Source: Pimelobacter simplex
GTDB taxonomy: Bacteria > Actinomycetota > Actinomycetes > Propionibacteriales > Nocardioidaceae
DNA: 64,000 nt
Direction: 5' to 3'
Assembly: GCA_016803235.1 (NCBI GenBank)
Contig: JADCLI010000018.1
Coordinates: 38,287 to 102,286, forward strand
Shown here: positions 50,301-59,757 of the stretch, piece by piece
How positions within the stretch are numbered: the stretch's first letter is position 1
How the letters are laid out: every line of letters begins with the position of its first letter
Notes under the pieces: model-generated
Databases searched by the model: none
Seen by the model: the letters and a program-made list of their open reading frames with translations, nothing else
Told to the model about the DNA's origin: nothing
Position numbers and translations under genes: made by a program

Positions 50301-53300
50301 TCACAGCGACGGATCGGTCCACGCCAGCTGGACGACCTCGGCCCCACGGTCGCGGGTGAGCATCCGGCCGCGCCCCGGCTGGGCCGGGCCCGGCCGGAGG
50401 TTGCCGATGAGCGCACCCTCGTCGCGGCTTCCGGCCAGCAGGATGCCGGGCATCGCGAGGTCGCGCATGGACTGGATGACCGGTTCGTAGAGCGCCCGCG
50501 ACGCACCGCCCGAACGACGGGCGACCGCGATGTGCAGGCCGACGTCGCGGGCCTGGGCCATCAACGGCTGCAGCAGCGCCACGGGCGAGCTCTGCTGGGT
50601 GGCGACGAGGTCGTAGTCGTCGACCACGACGAACACCTCGGCACCGCTCCACCAGGACCGGTTGCGCAGCTGCTCGGGCGTCACGTCCGGTCCAGGGATC
50701 CGGTTCTGCAGGTAGGTCGCCAGGTCGTTGATCGCCGGCTGCGCCTGGGTCGCGGACGTGAGGTAGTTGAGCAGGTACTCCTCGGGCACCTCGCCCAGCA
50801 GCGAGCGCCGGTAGTCGACGAGGAGGATCTGGGCCTCGGCCGGGGTCCGGGTGCGCATGATCTCCTGGCAGTAGGTGCGCAGCAGGTTGGTCTTGCCGGA
50901 CTTGCCGTCACCGAAGAGCAGCAGGTGCGGCTCGGTGTCGACGTCGAGCGGGACCGGCGCCAGCTCCTTCTCGTTGATGGCGAGCAGCAGCTGCCGCTGC
51001 GGCGGGGTGCCGGCCTGGGCTCGGACCTCGTCGAGCGTGATCCGGTCGGGCAGCAGCCGCAGCTTGGGTCCCGCGGGCCCGCGCCAGGCGCTCGCGACCG
51101 CGTGGATCATCGCGTCGACGCCGTCGCCGAGCGTCTCGGTCGCGTCGTCGCCGTCGATGCGGGGGAGCGCTCCCAGGAAGTGCAGCTTGCCCGGCACCAG
51201 GCCGCGGCCCGGCCGGTTGCCCGGCACCAGGGCGGCGACCTTGCGGTCGATCTCGGAGTCGATCGGGTCACCGAGGCGCAGCTCGAGCCGGGTGCCGACG
51301 AGGTCGCGCATCGCGGCGCGGAAGTCGGGCCAGCGGGTCGCGCCGGTGACGATGTGGAGGCCGAAGGTGAGGCCGCGCCCGGCGAGCTGCTGGATCTCCA
51401 GCTCGAGGTCGTCGAAGTCCGAGCGCAGCGTGCCCCAGCCGTCGATGACGAGGAAGACATCGCCGTACCCGTCGTCGGCTCGGCCCTGGGCACGCCGGCT
51501 GCGGTAGGTCTCGATCGAGTCGATGCCCTGGCTGCGGAAGTAGCGCTCGCGGCGGTCGACGATGCCCTTGACCTCGGCGACGATGCGACGCACCACCTCA
51601 GGCTCGGAGCGGGTGCCGACACCGGACACGTGCGGCAGCGCGGTCATCGGCGCGAAGGTGCCGCCGCCGAAGTCGAGCACGTAGAACTGCGTCTCCAGCG
51701 GCGTCGTGGTGAGCGACAGGCTGGTCACGATCGTGCGCAGCACCGTGCTCTTGCCGCTGCGCGGGCCGCCGACGACGGCGACGTGGCCCGCGGCACCACT
51801 GAGGCTGATCGTCAGCGTGTCGCGGCGCTGCTCGCGCGGGCGGTCGACCGTGCCGAGCGGGATGGTCAGGTTGCCGACGCCGCGCCACTGCATCGACACC
51901 AGCCCGAGCTCGGGGTGCGGCGCGAGGTCGGGCATCAGCCGGTCGAGCGTGTCGGGCCGGTCCAGCGGCGGCAGCCACACCTGGTGGGCCGCCGGGCCGC
52001 GCCCGTCCATCCGGGCGACCGCGACGTCGAGCAGTGACGCACTGCCCTCGGGCACGACGACCGGTGCGTCGGTCTCCTCGCGCTCGGGCTCGTCGAAGGT
52101 CTGCACCTCCGAGATCGTGAACGGCAGGATGCCGCGGACCTTGCCGCCGCTGTCGCGCACGACTCGCCGCCGGCCGGTCTCCGGCGGCCCCGAGACGTAG
52201 GCGGCCTTGAACCGGGTCATCGTGGTCGGGTCGGGCTTGAGGTAGCCGAGGCCGGGCACGGCGGGCAGCTCGTAGGCGTCCGGCACGCCGAGCACCGCGC
52301 GCGACTCCTGGGCGCTGAACGTGCGCAGGCCGATCCGGTACGACAGGTGCGACTCGAGACCGCGCAGCCGGCCCTCCTCCAGGCGCTGCGAGGCGAGCAG
52401 CAGGTGGAGGCCGAGCGAGCGGCCGAGCCGGCCGATCGCGACGAAGAGGTCGATGAACTCCGGCTTGGCCGACAGCATCTCCGAGAACTCGTCGACGACG
52501 AGGAACAGCGACGGCAGCGGGGCGAGGTGCGCGGTGGCCGGATCGCCCGACGTACGGGCCTTCTCGTAGTCGCGGATGGACGCGAAGTTGCCGGCCTCGC
52601 GGAGCAGCTCCTGGCGGCGCACCATCTCTCCGGACAGGGCGTCCTGCATGCGGTCGACGAGGGTCAGCTCCTGGGCGAGGTTGGTGATGACCGCCGAGAC
52701 GTGGGGCATCTCGGCCATGCCGGCGAAGGTCGCGCCACCCTTGAAGTCGACGAGCACCATGTTGAGCTGCTCGGGCGAGTGGGTCATCGCCAGGCCGAGG
52801 ACCAGGGTGCGCAGGAACTCCGACTTGCCGGACCCGGTGGCCCCGATGACCAGGCCGTGCGGGCCCATGCCCTGCTGGGCGGACTCCTTGATGTCGAGGT
52901 GGACCGGTCCGGCGCCGTCACCGACGCCGATCGGGACCCGCAGCCGGTCGCGGGCCGGACGCGGCCGCCAGGCCGTGCCGGGGTCGAAGCGGTGGACGTC
53001 GCCCAGGCCGAGCAGGTCCATGAAGTCGGTCGGCGCCGCGAGGTCGGTCGCCTCCTCGCCGACGGCGGCGCCGGCGCTCGGGGTGAACAGCGGCGTCAGG
53101 CGCCGGGCGAGCGCCTCCGCGGTGGCCGCGCCGCACTGGTCGCCCTTCGCGCGCACCGGCTCGGTGCGCAGGCGTACGGCGACGATCGGCACCGCGTCCG
53201 GCGTCGACCCGGCCGCGCCCGCCCCGGCGTGCGGCTCGATCTCGAGGCGCAGCGCCGTCGGGCTGTCGAGCTCGCCCCAGCGGGCGGGCAGGTCGATCAC

Positions 53301-54458
53301 CGTCACCCCGTGCAGGCCGTCGGACGGGACCAGGTGGTTGCCGGGTGGCAGCTCGGCGCCGTCGGTGACCAGGATGATGTGGGGGATCGCCGGCCGCTCG
53401 TCGGCACCGAAGCGCGGGCGCTCGGTCAGGTCGGGCGGCAGCATCGTGGCCAGGTCGCTCAGCGACGTCGTGACCATCCGGGCCGGGCCGACCGCGTCGT
53501 TCTGGTGCTGGCTGTGGGCGTGCGGCAGCCACTTCACCCAGTCCCAATGGGCCAGGGTCGCCTCGGTGGCGAGCACCGCCACCTGGAGGTTCTCGGGCGA
53601 CTGGAAGGCGGCGGAGGAGCAGAGCAGCGCCCGGGCCAAGGCGCGAGCCTCCTCCTCGTCGCCGCAGACCTCGATCCGGTCGAAGGCCCGCAGGTCGATC
53701 GACGCGGGCAGGTCGGGCTGCAGCCGGTGGACCACGAGCAGGCGGTGCAGCGCGGACGCCGAGGCGGGGTCGACCTCGTCGATCGGCGCCGCCTCCGGCG
53801 GAAGGAGCTCGAGGGCGAGCGGCTGCGCGCACACGCCGTACCGGACCTGGAGGAAGGCGGGGTCGGCCGACGACCGTTCCCACACGCGGGTCCGGTCCTC
53901 GGCCAGCGACGGCAGGGCGGTCGGCGTGGGGTGCAGCCAGGTCAGGGCCCGGCGCTGCTGGTCGGCGGCGTCGCGCGCGACCTTGCGGACGGTGGCGAGG
54001 TAGCGCAGGTACTCCGTGCGGGAGCCGGTCACCTGCTGCTGACGCTGCTTCCGCTGCCGGTCGATCTGGACGATGATGAAGCCGAGGGTGGCGAAGAGGA
54101 ACATGCCGGCCGCGATGAACCGCAGCGAGGAGTTGCCGCTCGAGCCACCGAGGCCCGCGACGAGGACGATCGAGCCGAGGCTGCCGAGCATCGGGATGGC
54201 GTTCATGGCCACGCCCGCGGCACCCTCGCTGGGCTGGAGCTGGGGCGGCGGCTGGAGCTGCAGCTGACCACCCGGCAGCTCGGGCCGCTCACCGCGGCTG
54301 CCGCGCTGGGTCAGGCTGCCAGGTGCGGCGGCGGGTGCGGCGGCGGGTGCGGCGATGCGTCGGCCCGGAGGGCCACCGGGGCCGCCGGGGTGCCCGGGAA
54401 CCGGACCACCGGCACGGTGCGTGCCCGGTCCGCTGCCTGGAGTGATGCCCACCGTCAC
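50301..54458 (-). CDS. eccC: Type VII secretion ATPase EccC (fused EccCa-EccCb)
   Basis: FtsK/SpoIIIE-type motor of 1385 residues that recognises WXG100 substrates and drives ESX export. Two membrane helices lie at about residues 90-135 (MLGSLGSIVLVAGLGG, LRFIAAGMFLFATLGFIIV). Three ATPase domains follow: Walker A GATGSGKSEF (about 538, Walker B LFLVVDEFSE), GGPRSGKSTV (about 895, Walker B LVIDGWG) and GDGKSGKTN (about 1180, Walker B VVVDDYD). Only the first has the canonical Asp-Glu, as in other EccC proteins. The N-terminal 75 residues are Pro/Gly/Ala-rich. The start is GTG at 54458, divergent from the rest of the locus. Confidence 0.93.
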   Translation of the reverse strand: MTVGITPGSGPGTHRAGGPVPGHPGGPGGPPGRRIAAPAAAPAAAPGSLTQRGSRGERPELPGGQLQLQPPPQLQPSEGAAGVAMNAIPMLGSLGSIVLVAGLGGSSGNSSLRFIAAGMFLFATLGFIIVQIDRQRKQRQQQVTGSRTEYLRYLATVRKVARDAADQQRRALTWLHPTPTALPSLAEDRTRVWERSSADPAFLQVRYGVCAQPLALELLPPEAAPIDEVDPASASALHRLLVVHRLQPDLPASIDLRAFDRIEVCGDEEEARALARALLCSSAAFQSPENLQVAVLATEATLAHWDWVKWLPHAHSQHQNDAVGPARMVTTSLSDLATMLPPDLTERPRFGADERPAIPHIILVTDGAELPPGNHLVPSDGLHGVTVIDLPARWGELDSPTALRLEIEPHAGAGAAGSTPDAVPIVAVRLRTEPVRAKGDQCGAATAEALARRLTPLFTPSAGAAVGEEATDLAAPTDFMDLLGLGDVHRFDPGTAWRPRPARDRLRVPIGVGDGAGPVHLDIKESAQQGMGPHGLVIGATGSGKSEFLRTLVLGLAMTHSPEQLNMVLVDFKGGATFAGMAEMPHVSAVITNLAQELTLVDRMQDALSGEMVRRQELLREAGNFASIRDYEKARTSGDPATAHLAPLPSLFLVVDEFSEMLSAKPEFIDLFVAIGRLGRSLGLHLLLASQRLEEGRLRGLESHLSYRIGLRTFSAQESRAVLGVPDAYELPAVPGLGYLKPDPTTMTRFKAAYVSGPPETGRRRVVRDSGGKVRGILPFTISEVQTFDEPEREETDAPVVVPEGSASLLDVAVARMDGRGPAAHQVWLPPLDRPDTLDRLMPDLAPHPELGLVSMQWRGVGNLTIPLGTVDRPREQRRDTLTISLSGAAGHVAVVGGPRSGKSTVLRTIVTSLSLTTTPLETQFYVLDFGGGTFAPMTALPHVSGVGTRSEPEVVRRIVAEVKGIVDRRERYFRSQGIDSIETYRSRRAQGRADDGYGDVFLVIDGWGTLRSDFDDLELEIQQLAGRGLTFGLHIVTGATRWPDFRAAMRDLVGTRLELRLGDPIDSEIDRKVAALVPGNRPGRGLVPGKLHFLGALPRIDGDDATETLGDGVDAMIHAVASAWRGPAGPKLRLLPDRITLDEVRAQAGTPPQRQLLLAINEKELAPVPLDVDTEPHLLLFGDGKSGKTNLLRTYCQEIMRTRTPAEAQILLVDYRRSLLGEVPEEYLLNYLTSATQAQPAINDLATYLQNRIPGPDVTPEQLRNRSWWSGAEVFVVVDDYDLVATQQSSPVALLQPLMAQARDVGLHIAVARRSGGASRALYEPVIQSMRDLAMPGILLAGSRDEGALIGNLRPGPAQPGRGRMLTRDRGAEVVQLAWTDPSL

Positions 54459-54627
54459 GCTGCCGTCCCCTGTCGTCGATGCCCGGTCATGCGACGCGCC
54501 TGATGATAGGACCCGGGTCCGTCAGGGTAAGTGGCCGCAGGACACACACAGGGGGAAGGACTACCCTGCCAGCCGGGCCGTGAACCACGGTCCGGCACCA
54601 CGAACTCAGCTCGGGAGGCGACCACTG

Positions 54628-56025
54628 GTGAACGGGACGTCCCGCACCCCGGCTCCGGGGACGGTCACCGCGGTGACGGTGCACGGTCCTCGCGGCGTGC
54701 TCGACCTGACGGTGCCCGTCGACGCCACGCTCGAGGACGTGTCGCGCACCTACTCCGCCGAGGCCGGCCTGCCCGTCGTGCTGCCGCTCGTCAGCCGCTC
54801 CGGTGAGCCGCTCCAGCTGGCTGCCGTCGTCGGCGACGTCGGCCTGGTGGCGGGCTCGGTCGTCGTCGCCGTCGACCCGTCGTCCCGGCCGGCGCCGCCG
54901 CGCAGCCGGTTCCGCTCCGGGGACGGCGGCGAGTCCGCCCTCGTCGCGGGCCCGGCCTCGGCCGCCTGGTTCGCGCTCGCCGTGGGCTTCGCCGCGGTCG
55001 CGGCGTGGTGTGCGTCCCGGCTGCCCTCGGATGAGCGCTGGCCGGTCGTCGCGGTGCTGTTCGCCGCGGCCCTCGTCGGCTGCCTGCCGATCGGGGTGCT
55101 GCGCGTCCAGCGGGTGCTGGCCGCGCCGGCCTTCGCCGCGGCTGCGGGCTTCGCGCTGGTCTGGGACCCGGTGCCCGAGCGACTGCCCACCGTCTGCGGC
55201 GTCGCCGCCCTCTGCGCCGCGGTGACGGCCGGGACCGGCCGGGCGCTGGCCGATCCCGACAGCGCCGCCGCCGACGGGCTGCGGGTCTGGGTCGCCGTCG
55301 GTGCCGGCTGGTTCGCCGTCGCCGGCCTCGGCGTCCTCACCGGAGTGGCCCCCCAGGTCGTGTGGGCCGTGCTCTTCCTCCTGGCCGTGCTGGCGGCGCG
55401 CTTCGTCCCCGAGATGGTGGTCGACGTCCCGGACCAGTACCTCCTCGACCTCGAACGGCTCGCCGTCACCGCGTGGTCGGCCCGCGAACGGCCGACCGGC
55501 CGGCGTGGCCGGATCGTCGTGCCCGAGCAGGCCGTGCGTGTCGTCGCCGACCGCGGCGCGCGGGCGGTCACGGCCGCCGCCACCGCCGTCCTGGTGGTCG
55601 TGGTCGTCTCGACCCCCCTGCTCCTGGCCAGCGCCGACCTGCCCCTGGACCGTACCGGCGCGCAGTGCCTGGTGGGCTTCGGCGGCGCCGCCCTGCTCCT
55701 CGCGGCCCGCAGCTACCGCCACGTGGCTGCCTGTCGCCTGCTGCGCCTGGCCGGCGTGATCGCCCTGGCCGTGCTCGCCGCCGTCCTCCTCGGGCTGGCG
55801 CCCGGTGGCCGCGACGCGGTCGCCGCACCCGCCGCGGTGGCTGCGGTCGCGGTGGCGATCGCCGGCGTCCTCGTGCTGGCCGCCGTGTACGTCGGCCGCG
55901 GCTGGCGCTCGGCGTGGTGGTCGCGCCGGGCCGAGATCGCCGAGGCGATGTGCGGCGCGTTCGCGGTCGGCTCGCTGGTCGTCGCCGTCGGCTTCTTCCG
56001 CCATCTGTGGGAAGTCACGGGTTGA
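54628..56025 (+). CDS. eccD: EccD-like type VII secretion membrane protein 1
   Basis: Protein of 465 residues. The N-terminal ubiquitin-like (YukD) domain is at about residues 1-90 (VTAVTVHGPRGVLDLTVPVDATLEDVSR). About 10-11 hydrophobic helices follow, with a cytoplasmic loop (YLLDLERLAVTAWSARERPTGRRGR). This is the EccD plan, the channel-forming component of ESX. The start is GTG at 54628 with GGGAGG upstream. A second EccD-like gene follows the WXG100 pair, so the locus has two. Confidence 0.82.
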   Translation: MNGTSRTPAPGTVTAVTVHGPRGVLDLTVPVDATLEDVSRTYSAEAGLPVVLPLVSRSGEPLQLAAVVGDVGLVAGSVVVAVDPSSRPAPPRSRFRSGDGGESALVAGPASAAWFALAVGFAAVAAWCASRLPSDERWPVVAVLFAAALVGCLPIGVLRVQRVLAAPAFAAAAGFALVWDPVPERLPTVCGVAALCAAVTAGTGRALADPDSAAADGLRVWVAVGAGWFAVAGLGVLTGVAPQVVWAVLFLLAVLAARFVPEMVVDVPDQYLLDLERLAVTAWSARERPTGRRGRIVVPEQAVRVVADRGARAVTAAATAVLVVVVVSTPLLLASADLPLDRTGAQCLVGFGGAALLLAARSYRHVAACRLLRLAGVIALAVLAAVLLGLAPGGRDAVAAPAAVAAVAVAIAGVLVLAAVYVGRGWRSAWWSRRAEIAEAMCGAFAVGSLVVAVGFFRHLWEVTG

Positions 56026-56158
56026 TGTTTAGCCCCTCGCGAGGCGGGGGTAGCACCTGACGCGTCGGCTCTTTGGCAGTGCTCGGGAGCCAGATCGATG
56101 GAACCGCAATGCAGGGGCGGGTTGATGCCGCCCGCCAACCAGCAACCAAGGAGCAGAC

Positions 56159-56482
56159 ATGGCAGGCACTGAGTTCGGACACGGAGAAGGCGCTCTCAAG
56201 GCGGTCGCCGACCTCGTGGCCACCACCAAGCAGGACCTCGCGAAGATGTCGGGCAAGATGGCCGACCAGCTCGAGGACATGAACCGCGCGTGGGTCGGTG
56301 GCGGTGGTCTCGCCTTCGCGAACGTCAAGCAGGCGTGGATCGAGAAGCACCAGGTCGTCACGGCCGCGCTCGACCAGTTCGAGTCCTCGCTCATCGAGAC
56401 CGAGAAGGACAACGTCGGCACCGACGACTCGGCGAGCACCAACCTCGCCGGCTTCCTCAACAAGCTCGACGCCCAGTCCTGA
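56159..56482 (+). CDS. WXG100 family protein 1 (ESX substrate)
   Basis: Protein of 107 residues, helix-turn-helix hairpin type, with WVG in NRAWVGGGGLAFANV at about residues 43-57. It is probably one half of an EsxA/EsxB-like heterodimer exported by this ESX. Ribosome binding site GGAGC precedes ATG 56159. A C-terminal YxxxD/E signal is not obvious; the tail reads NLAGFLNKLDAQS. Confidence 0.85.
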   Translation: MAGTEFGHGEGALKAVADLVATTKQDLAKMSGKMADQLEDMNRAWVGGGGLAFANVKQAWIEKHQVVTAALDQFESSLIETEKDNVGTDDSASTNLAGFLNKLDAQS

Positions 56483-56516
56483 CCACCCCACACCCACGAC
56501 TTTCCAGGAGACAACC

Positions 56517-56840
56517 ATGACCGGACCTGACTTCGGCGCCCTCGACGGGCTGCGCGTCAACCACGGCAAGCTCGACGAGGCGGCCGCGGCGATGTACCAG
56601 ACCGCCGTCGACATGAACGCCCGTCTCGACCAGCTCGAGCACGACGCCCGCAAGTACATCCTGACCTGGTCGGAGACCAGCTCCCAGCGTCAGTCCTGGG
56701 ACCAGGCCAAGCAGGCCTGGGACTGGGCGATGAAGGAGCTGCTCGACCTGCTCGACGGCGTCTCGAAGACGACCTACCAGTCGAACGCCGACTACATCCA
56801 GGCCGACAAGCGCGGCGCCGGCCGGTTCGGGCCTCGCTGA
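56517..56840 (+). CDS. WXG100 family protein 2 (ESX substrate)
   Basis: Protein of 107 residues with the same helical length. The turn reads LTWSETSSQRQSW (W-S-E instead of W-x-G). The C-terminus has YQSNADYIQADKRG, containing YIQAD, a match to the YxxxD/E export signal recognised by EccC. AGGAG precedes the ATG. It lies 34 bp after WXG100 protein 1; the pair likely forms a heterodimer with this one carrying the signal. Confidence 0.85.
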   Translation: MTGPDFGALDGLRVNHGKLDEAAAAMYQTAVDMNARLDQLEHDARKYILTWSETSSQRQSWDQAKQAWDWAMKELLDLLDGVSKTTYQSNADYIQADKRGAGRFGPR

Positions 56841-56865
56841 CCCGCGACCGGTCACACGCAGGTAC

Positions 56866-56896
56866 GGAGGGGTCGACCCCGGTGGTCGATCCCTCC
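56866..56896 (+). terminator. Hairpin after the WXG100 pair
   Basis: An 11-bp stem with one G-U pair (GGAGGGGTCGA with TCGATCCCTCC) and a 9-nt loop. It may partially terminate so that WXG100 transcripts exceed those of downstream ESX genes. A TAGGAT box at about 56923 could restart transcription. Confidence 0.55.
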
Positions 56897-56957
56897 GTTG
56901 CTGTCTCCAGCGGAGGGGCTTCTAGGATCGAGCCTCAGTCTCGGGAAGGGTGAGCAG

Positions 56958-58340
56958 ATGACACAGGCGCCGCGCACGAGCGCAGCGGTCGCGTCCGGAC
57001 TGGTCCGGGTGACCGTCACGTCCGGGACCCGGCGGGTCGACCTGGTGCTCCCCGGAGCGGTCCCCGTGGCCGAGCTGCTGCCCGAGCTGGCCCGCAGCGT
57101 CGGGCTCCTCGACCCGGCCACCGTCCACGGCGGCTACCGGGTCGGCACCTCCGAGGGCCGCCGGCTCGCGCTCGACACCGGCCTGACCCTGCAGGGCATC
57201 GAGGACGGCGGCCTGCTCACCGTGACCGCCGGGATCGACGACCCGGCGCCGCGGGTCTACGACGACGTGGTCGAGGCGATGACCGACGTGGTCGAGCACG
57301 ACCTCGAGCCCTGGCACCCGGCCGCCGGGCGGCGCACGGCGCTCGTCGCGGCCGGCCTCTTCCTCGTCCTCGGCGCCGGTGCGCTGCTGGTGCAGCGCGG
57401 CTCCGACATCGCCGCCGCCGCGACGGCGCTGGTCGCGGCGGCGCTCTGCGCCGGCGCGATCGTGCTGTCGCGGGCGCAGGGCGAGCACGAGGCCGGGGTC
57501 GGCGTGGCCTGGCTGGGAGCCGGGTACGCCGCCGTCGCGGGCGTCATGCTCGTGCCCGACGGCGAGGTGTGGTTCGCCGATCCGCTCGCCGCGGCCGGTG
57601 CCGGTGCGCTGCTCGCCGGGGTGGTGTGCCTGATCGGCCTGGGCCAGGGACGGACCCTCGCCTTCCCGCCGCTGGTCGTCGGCGCGCTGGCGGTCGGCGT
57701 CGGCATCTACGTCCGCTCCACGCCCGACGGCTTCGCTCCCGCCCCGCTGCTCACGACGGTGCTGGCGTTCGTCGTCCTGGCCGGCAGCGTGTTCCCGTGG
57801 CTGGCGCTCGGCGCGACCACCACCCGGGTCGACCAGCTCTACTCGCCCGCCGACATCACGGCAGACCCCGACGACATCGAGCGCGACCGGGTCGCCGCCG
57901 ACGCCCGGGTCGCCCACGAGATCCTGCTCGCGATCAGCGGCACCGTCGGCCTGCTCCTCGTGCTGGTCGCGCCGCTGGCCGTCAGCCTCGGCGTCACCGG
58001 CACCCTGCTGGCGGTCGACGCGTGCCTGATCGTGGTGCTGCGCACCCGTCAGTACCGCACCGGCAGCGAGGTGCTGCTCGGCCTCGGCTCCGGTGTCGCC
58101 GGGATCGCTGCGACCGCGGTCGCCGTGCTCGCCCTCCACGCCGACTGGCGCCCGACCCTGGCCGTCGTCCTGGCCGTCGTCGGCGCGGTGCTCCTCGTCG
58201 CCACCCTGAGCCCGGCCGCCCCCTCGGTGCGCCGCGGTCGGCTCGGCGACGTGCTCGAGTCCGTCGCGCTGCTGACCCTGCTCCCGCTCCTCGTCGTCGC
58301 GACCGGTCTCTTCGACCAGGTCCGCGACTGGATCGGCTGA
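56958..58340 (+). CDS. eccD: EccD-like type VII secretion membrane protein 2
   Basis: Protein of 460 residues. The N-terminal ubiquitin-like domain spans about residues 1-95 (SGLVRVTVTSGTRRVDLVLPGAVPVAELLPEL). About 11 helices follow, with the EccD cytoplasmic loop (YSPADITADPDDIERDRVAADARVAHEILLAI). ATG at 56958 follows a GGGAAGGG sequence. Its length and plan equal EccD-like 1. ESX membrane complexes contain two EccD copies per protomer, so the two genes may form a heterodimer. Confidence 0.85.
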   Translation: MTQAPRTSAAVASGLVRVTVTSGTRRVDLVLPGAVPVAELLPELARSVGLLDPATVHGGYRVGTSEGRRLALDTGLTLQGIEDGGLLTVTAGIDDPAPRVYDDVVEAMTDVVEHDLEPWHPAAGRRTALVAAGLFLVLGAGALLVQRGSDIAAAATALVAAALCAGAIVLSRAQGEHEAGVGVAWLGAGYAAVAGVMLVPDGEVWFADPLAAAGAGALLAGVVCLIGLGQGRTLAFPPLVVGALAVGVGIYVRSTPDGFAPAPLLTTVLAFVVLAGSVFPWLALGATTTRVDQLYSPADITADPDDIERDRVAADARVAHEILLAISGTVGLLLVLVAPLAVSLGVTGTLLAVDACLIVVLRTRQYRTGSEVLLGLGSGVAGIAATAVAVLALHADWRPTLAVVLAVVGAVLLVATLSPAAPSVRRGRLGDVLESVALLTLLPLLVVATGLFDQVRDWIG

Positions 58341-58350
58341 GTGACCGTCG

Positions 58351-59757
58351 ATGGCCACCAAGAAGGACCTCGTCGAGGCCTACTCGTTCAGCCGCCGTCG
58401 CCTGGTCACGGCCTTCGTGTCGGGCGCACCCGGGGGCCGTGAGGTCGAGCCCGCCCGCCCCGGCCGGATGATCGTCGGCGGCATCGCGCTCGCCGTCCTG
58501 CTCATCGCCGGCGCGGCGATCGCCGGTGCGCTGTCCGACCGGGCCGAGGTCGACTGGAAGGAGCCCGGCCTGGTCGCCGACGACCGCGGCGCGCTCTACG
58601 TGATCCTCGACGAGGACGCGGTGCCCGGGCAGCCCCGCGTGCGACCGGTCATCAACGTCACCTCCGCCCAGCTGATCCTCGGCGCGGACGTCGAGGCGCG
58701 CAAGGTGCCGGACGAGGAGATCGCCGGGGTCCGCAAGGGGCAGTCGATCGGCATCCTCGACGCCCCGGCCACCGTCCCCGGCGTCGGCCAGCTCGTCGAG
58801 TCGGGCTGGACCTCGTGCACCGGCGCCGGGCTCGGGATGCAGACCTCGGTCGCCGAGCGCCCTGCGGTCACCCGGGTGCCGACCGAGGGCTTCGTGGTGA
58901 AGTCCGACGCCGACGGCAAGTCCTACCTCATCGCGGAGGCGGAGGTGCCGGGCCTGCCCCGTCGCGCGTACCGCTACCAGATCCCCGCGGACAACGACCC
59001 GCTCTACATCGAGCTCGGGATCTCGCCGAACGACGAGATCACGGTCCCCGACGCCTGGCTCGAGCTGTTCCCCCCGGGGGCCCCGCTCGACGTCGACGGC
59101 CTCGGCATCGAGGGCGGTGGGCAGCCGATCACGCCGCCGGGCTACGGTTCCGCGCGCGTTGGGGACTGGGTGGTGACGTCGGACAAGACCTACGCCGTGA
59201 CCCCCAAGGGCTTCCTCGAGCTGTCCCCGTTCGCCGCCGCGGTGCTGCGCAACACGTCGTTCGGCAAGCAGAAGCCGACCGAGATCGCCTACGTGCCCGG
59301 TGCTCCGTTCAACGTGGCCCCACCGGCCGAGGACGCCCGTCAGCTCTGGCCCGAGCAGGTGCTCGACGGGTCGCTCGACTCCACCGACCAGGCCTGTGCC
59401 CAGCTCGTCACCGCGAAGGGCGAGCCGCCGGCCGCCCTCCTGGCGACCGCCCCGCAGGGCGACGCCAGCGCCGAGGGCGTGTCCGCCGGCGACCGCGAGG
59501 TCACGGTCGCGTCCGGCCGCGGCGCCGTGGTGCGCTCCGCGGACTGGATCACCAGCGACGGCGGCACCAGCCACCTCATCGACGACCGTGGCTACAGCTA
59601 CCAGGTCGCCAGCGCCTTCGACCTCGAGCAGCTGGGCTACGCGAAGGTCCCCCTCGTCGTGATCCCCGACGTGTGGAACAAGCTGTTCGAGATCGGCCCC
59701 GAGCTCTCCCAGGACGCCGCGCTGTGCCCGCCGTCCAAGGACCGGTCGTGCGGCTAG
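58351..59757 (+). CDS. eccB: Type VII secretion protein EccB
   Basis: EccB of 468 residues. A short cytoplasmic N-terminus begins MATKKDLVEAYSFSRRRLVTA, the family start. One membrane helix lies at about residues 42-62 (VGGIALAVLLIAGAAIAGAL). A large extracytoplasmic domain follows with the Cys pair (SCTGAG, DQACAQLV) and the C-terminal CPPSKDRSCG. It is part of the ESX core complex with EccC and EccD. It lies 10 bp after eccD-like 2 and overlaps the mycosin gene by 10 bp. Confidence 0.93.
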   Translation: MATKKDLVEAYSFSRRRLVTAFVSGAPGGREVEPARPGRMIVGGIALAVLLIAGAAIAGALSDRAEVDWKEPGLVADDRGALYVILDEDAVPGQPRVRPVINVTSAQLILGADVEARKVPDEEIAGVRKGQSIGILDAPATVPGVGQLVESGWTSCTGAGLGMQTSVAERPAVTRVPTEGFVVKSDADGKSYLIAEAEVPGLPRRAYRYQIPADNDPLYIELGISPNDEITVPDAWLELFPPGAPLDVDGLGIEGGGQPITPPGYGSARVGDWVVTSDKTYAVTPKGFLELSPFAAAVLRNTSFGKQKPTEIAYVPGAPFNVAPPAEDARQLWPEQVLDGSLDSTDQACAQLVTAKGEPPAALLATAPQGDASAEGVSAGDREVTVASGRGAVVRSADWITSDGGTSHLIDDRGYSYQVASAFDLEQLGYAKVPLVVIPDVWNKLFEIGPELSQDAALCPPSKDRSCG

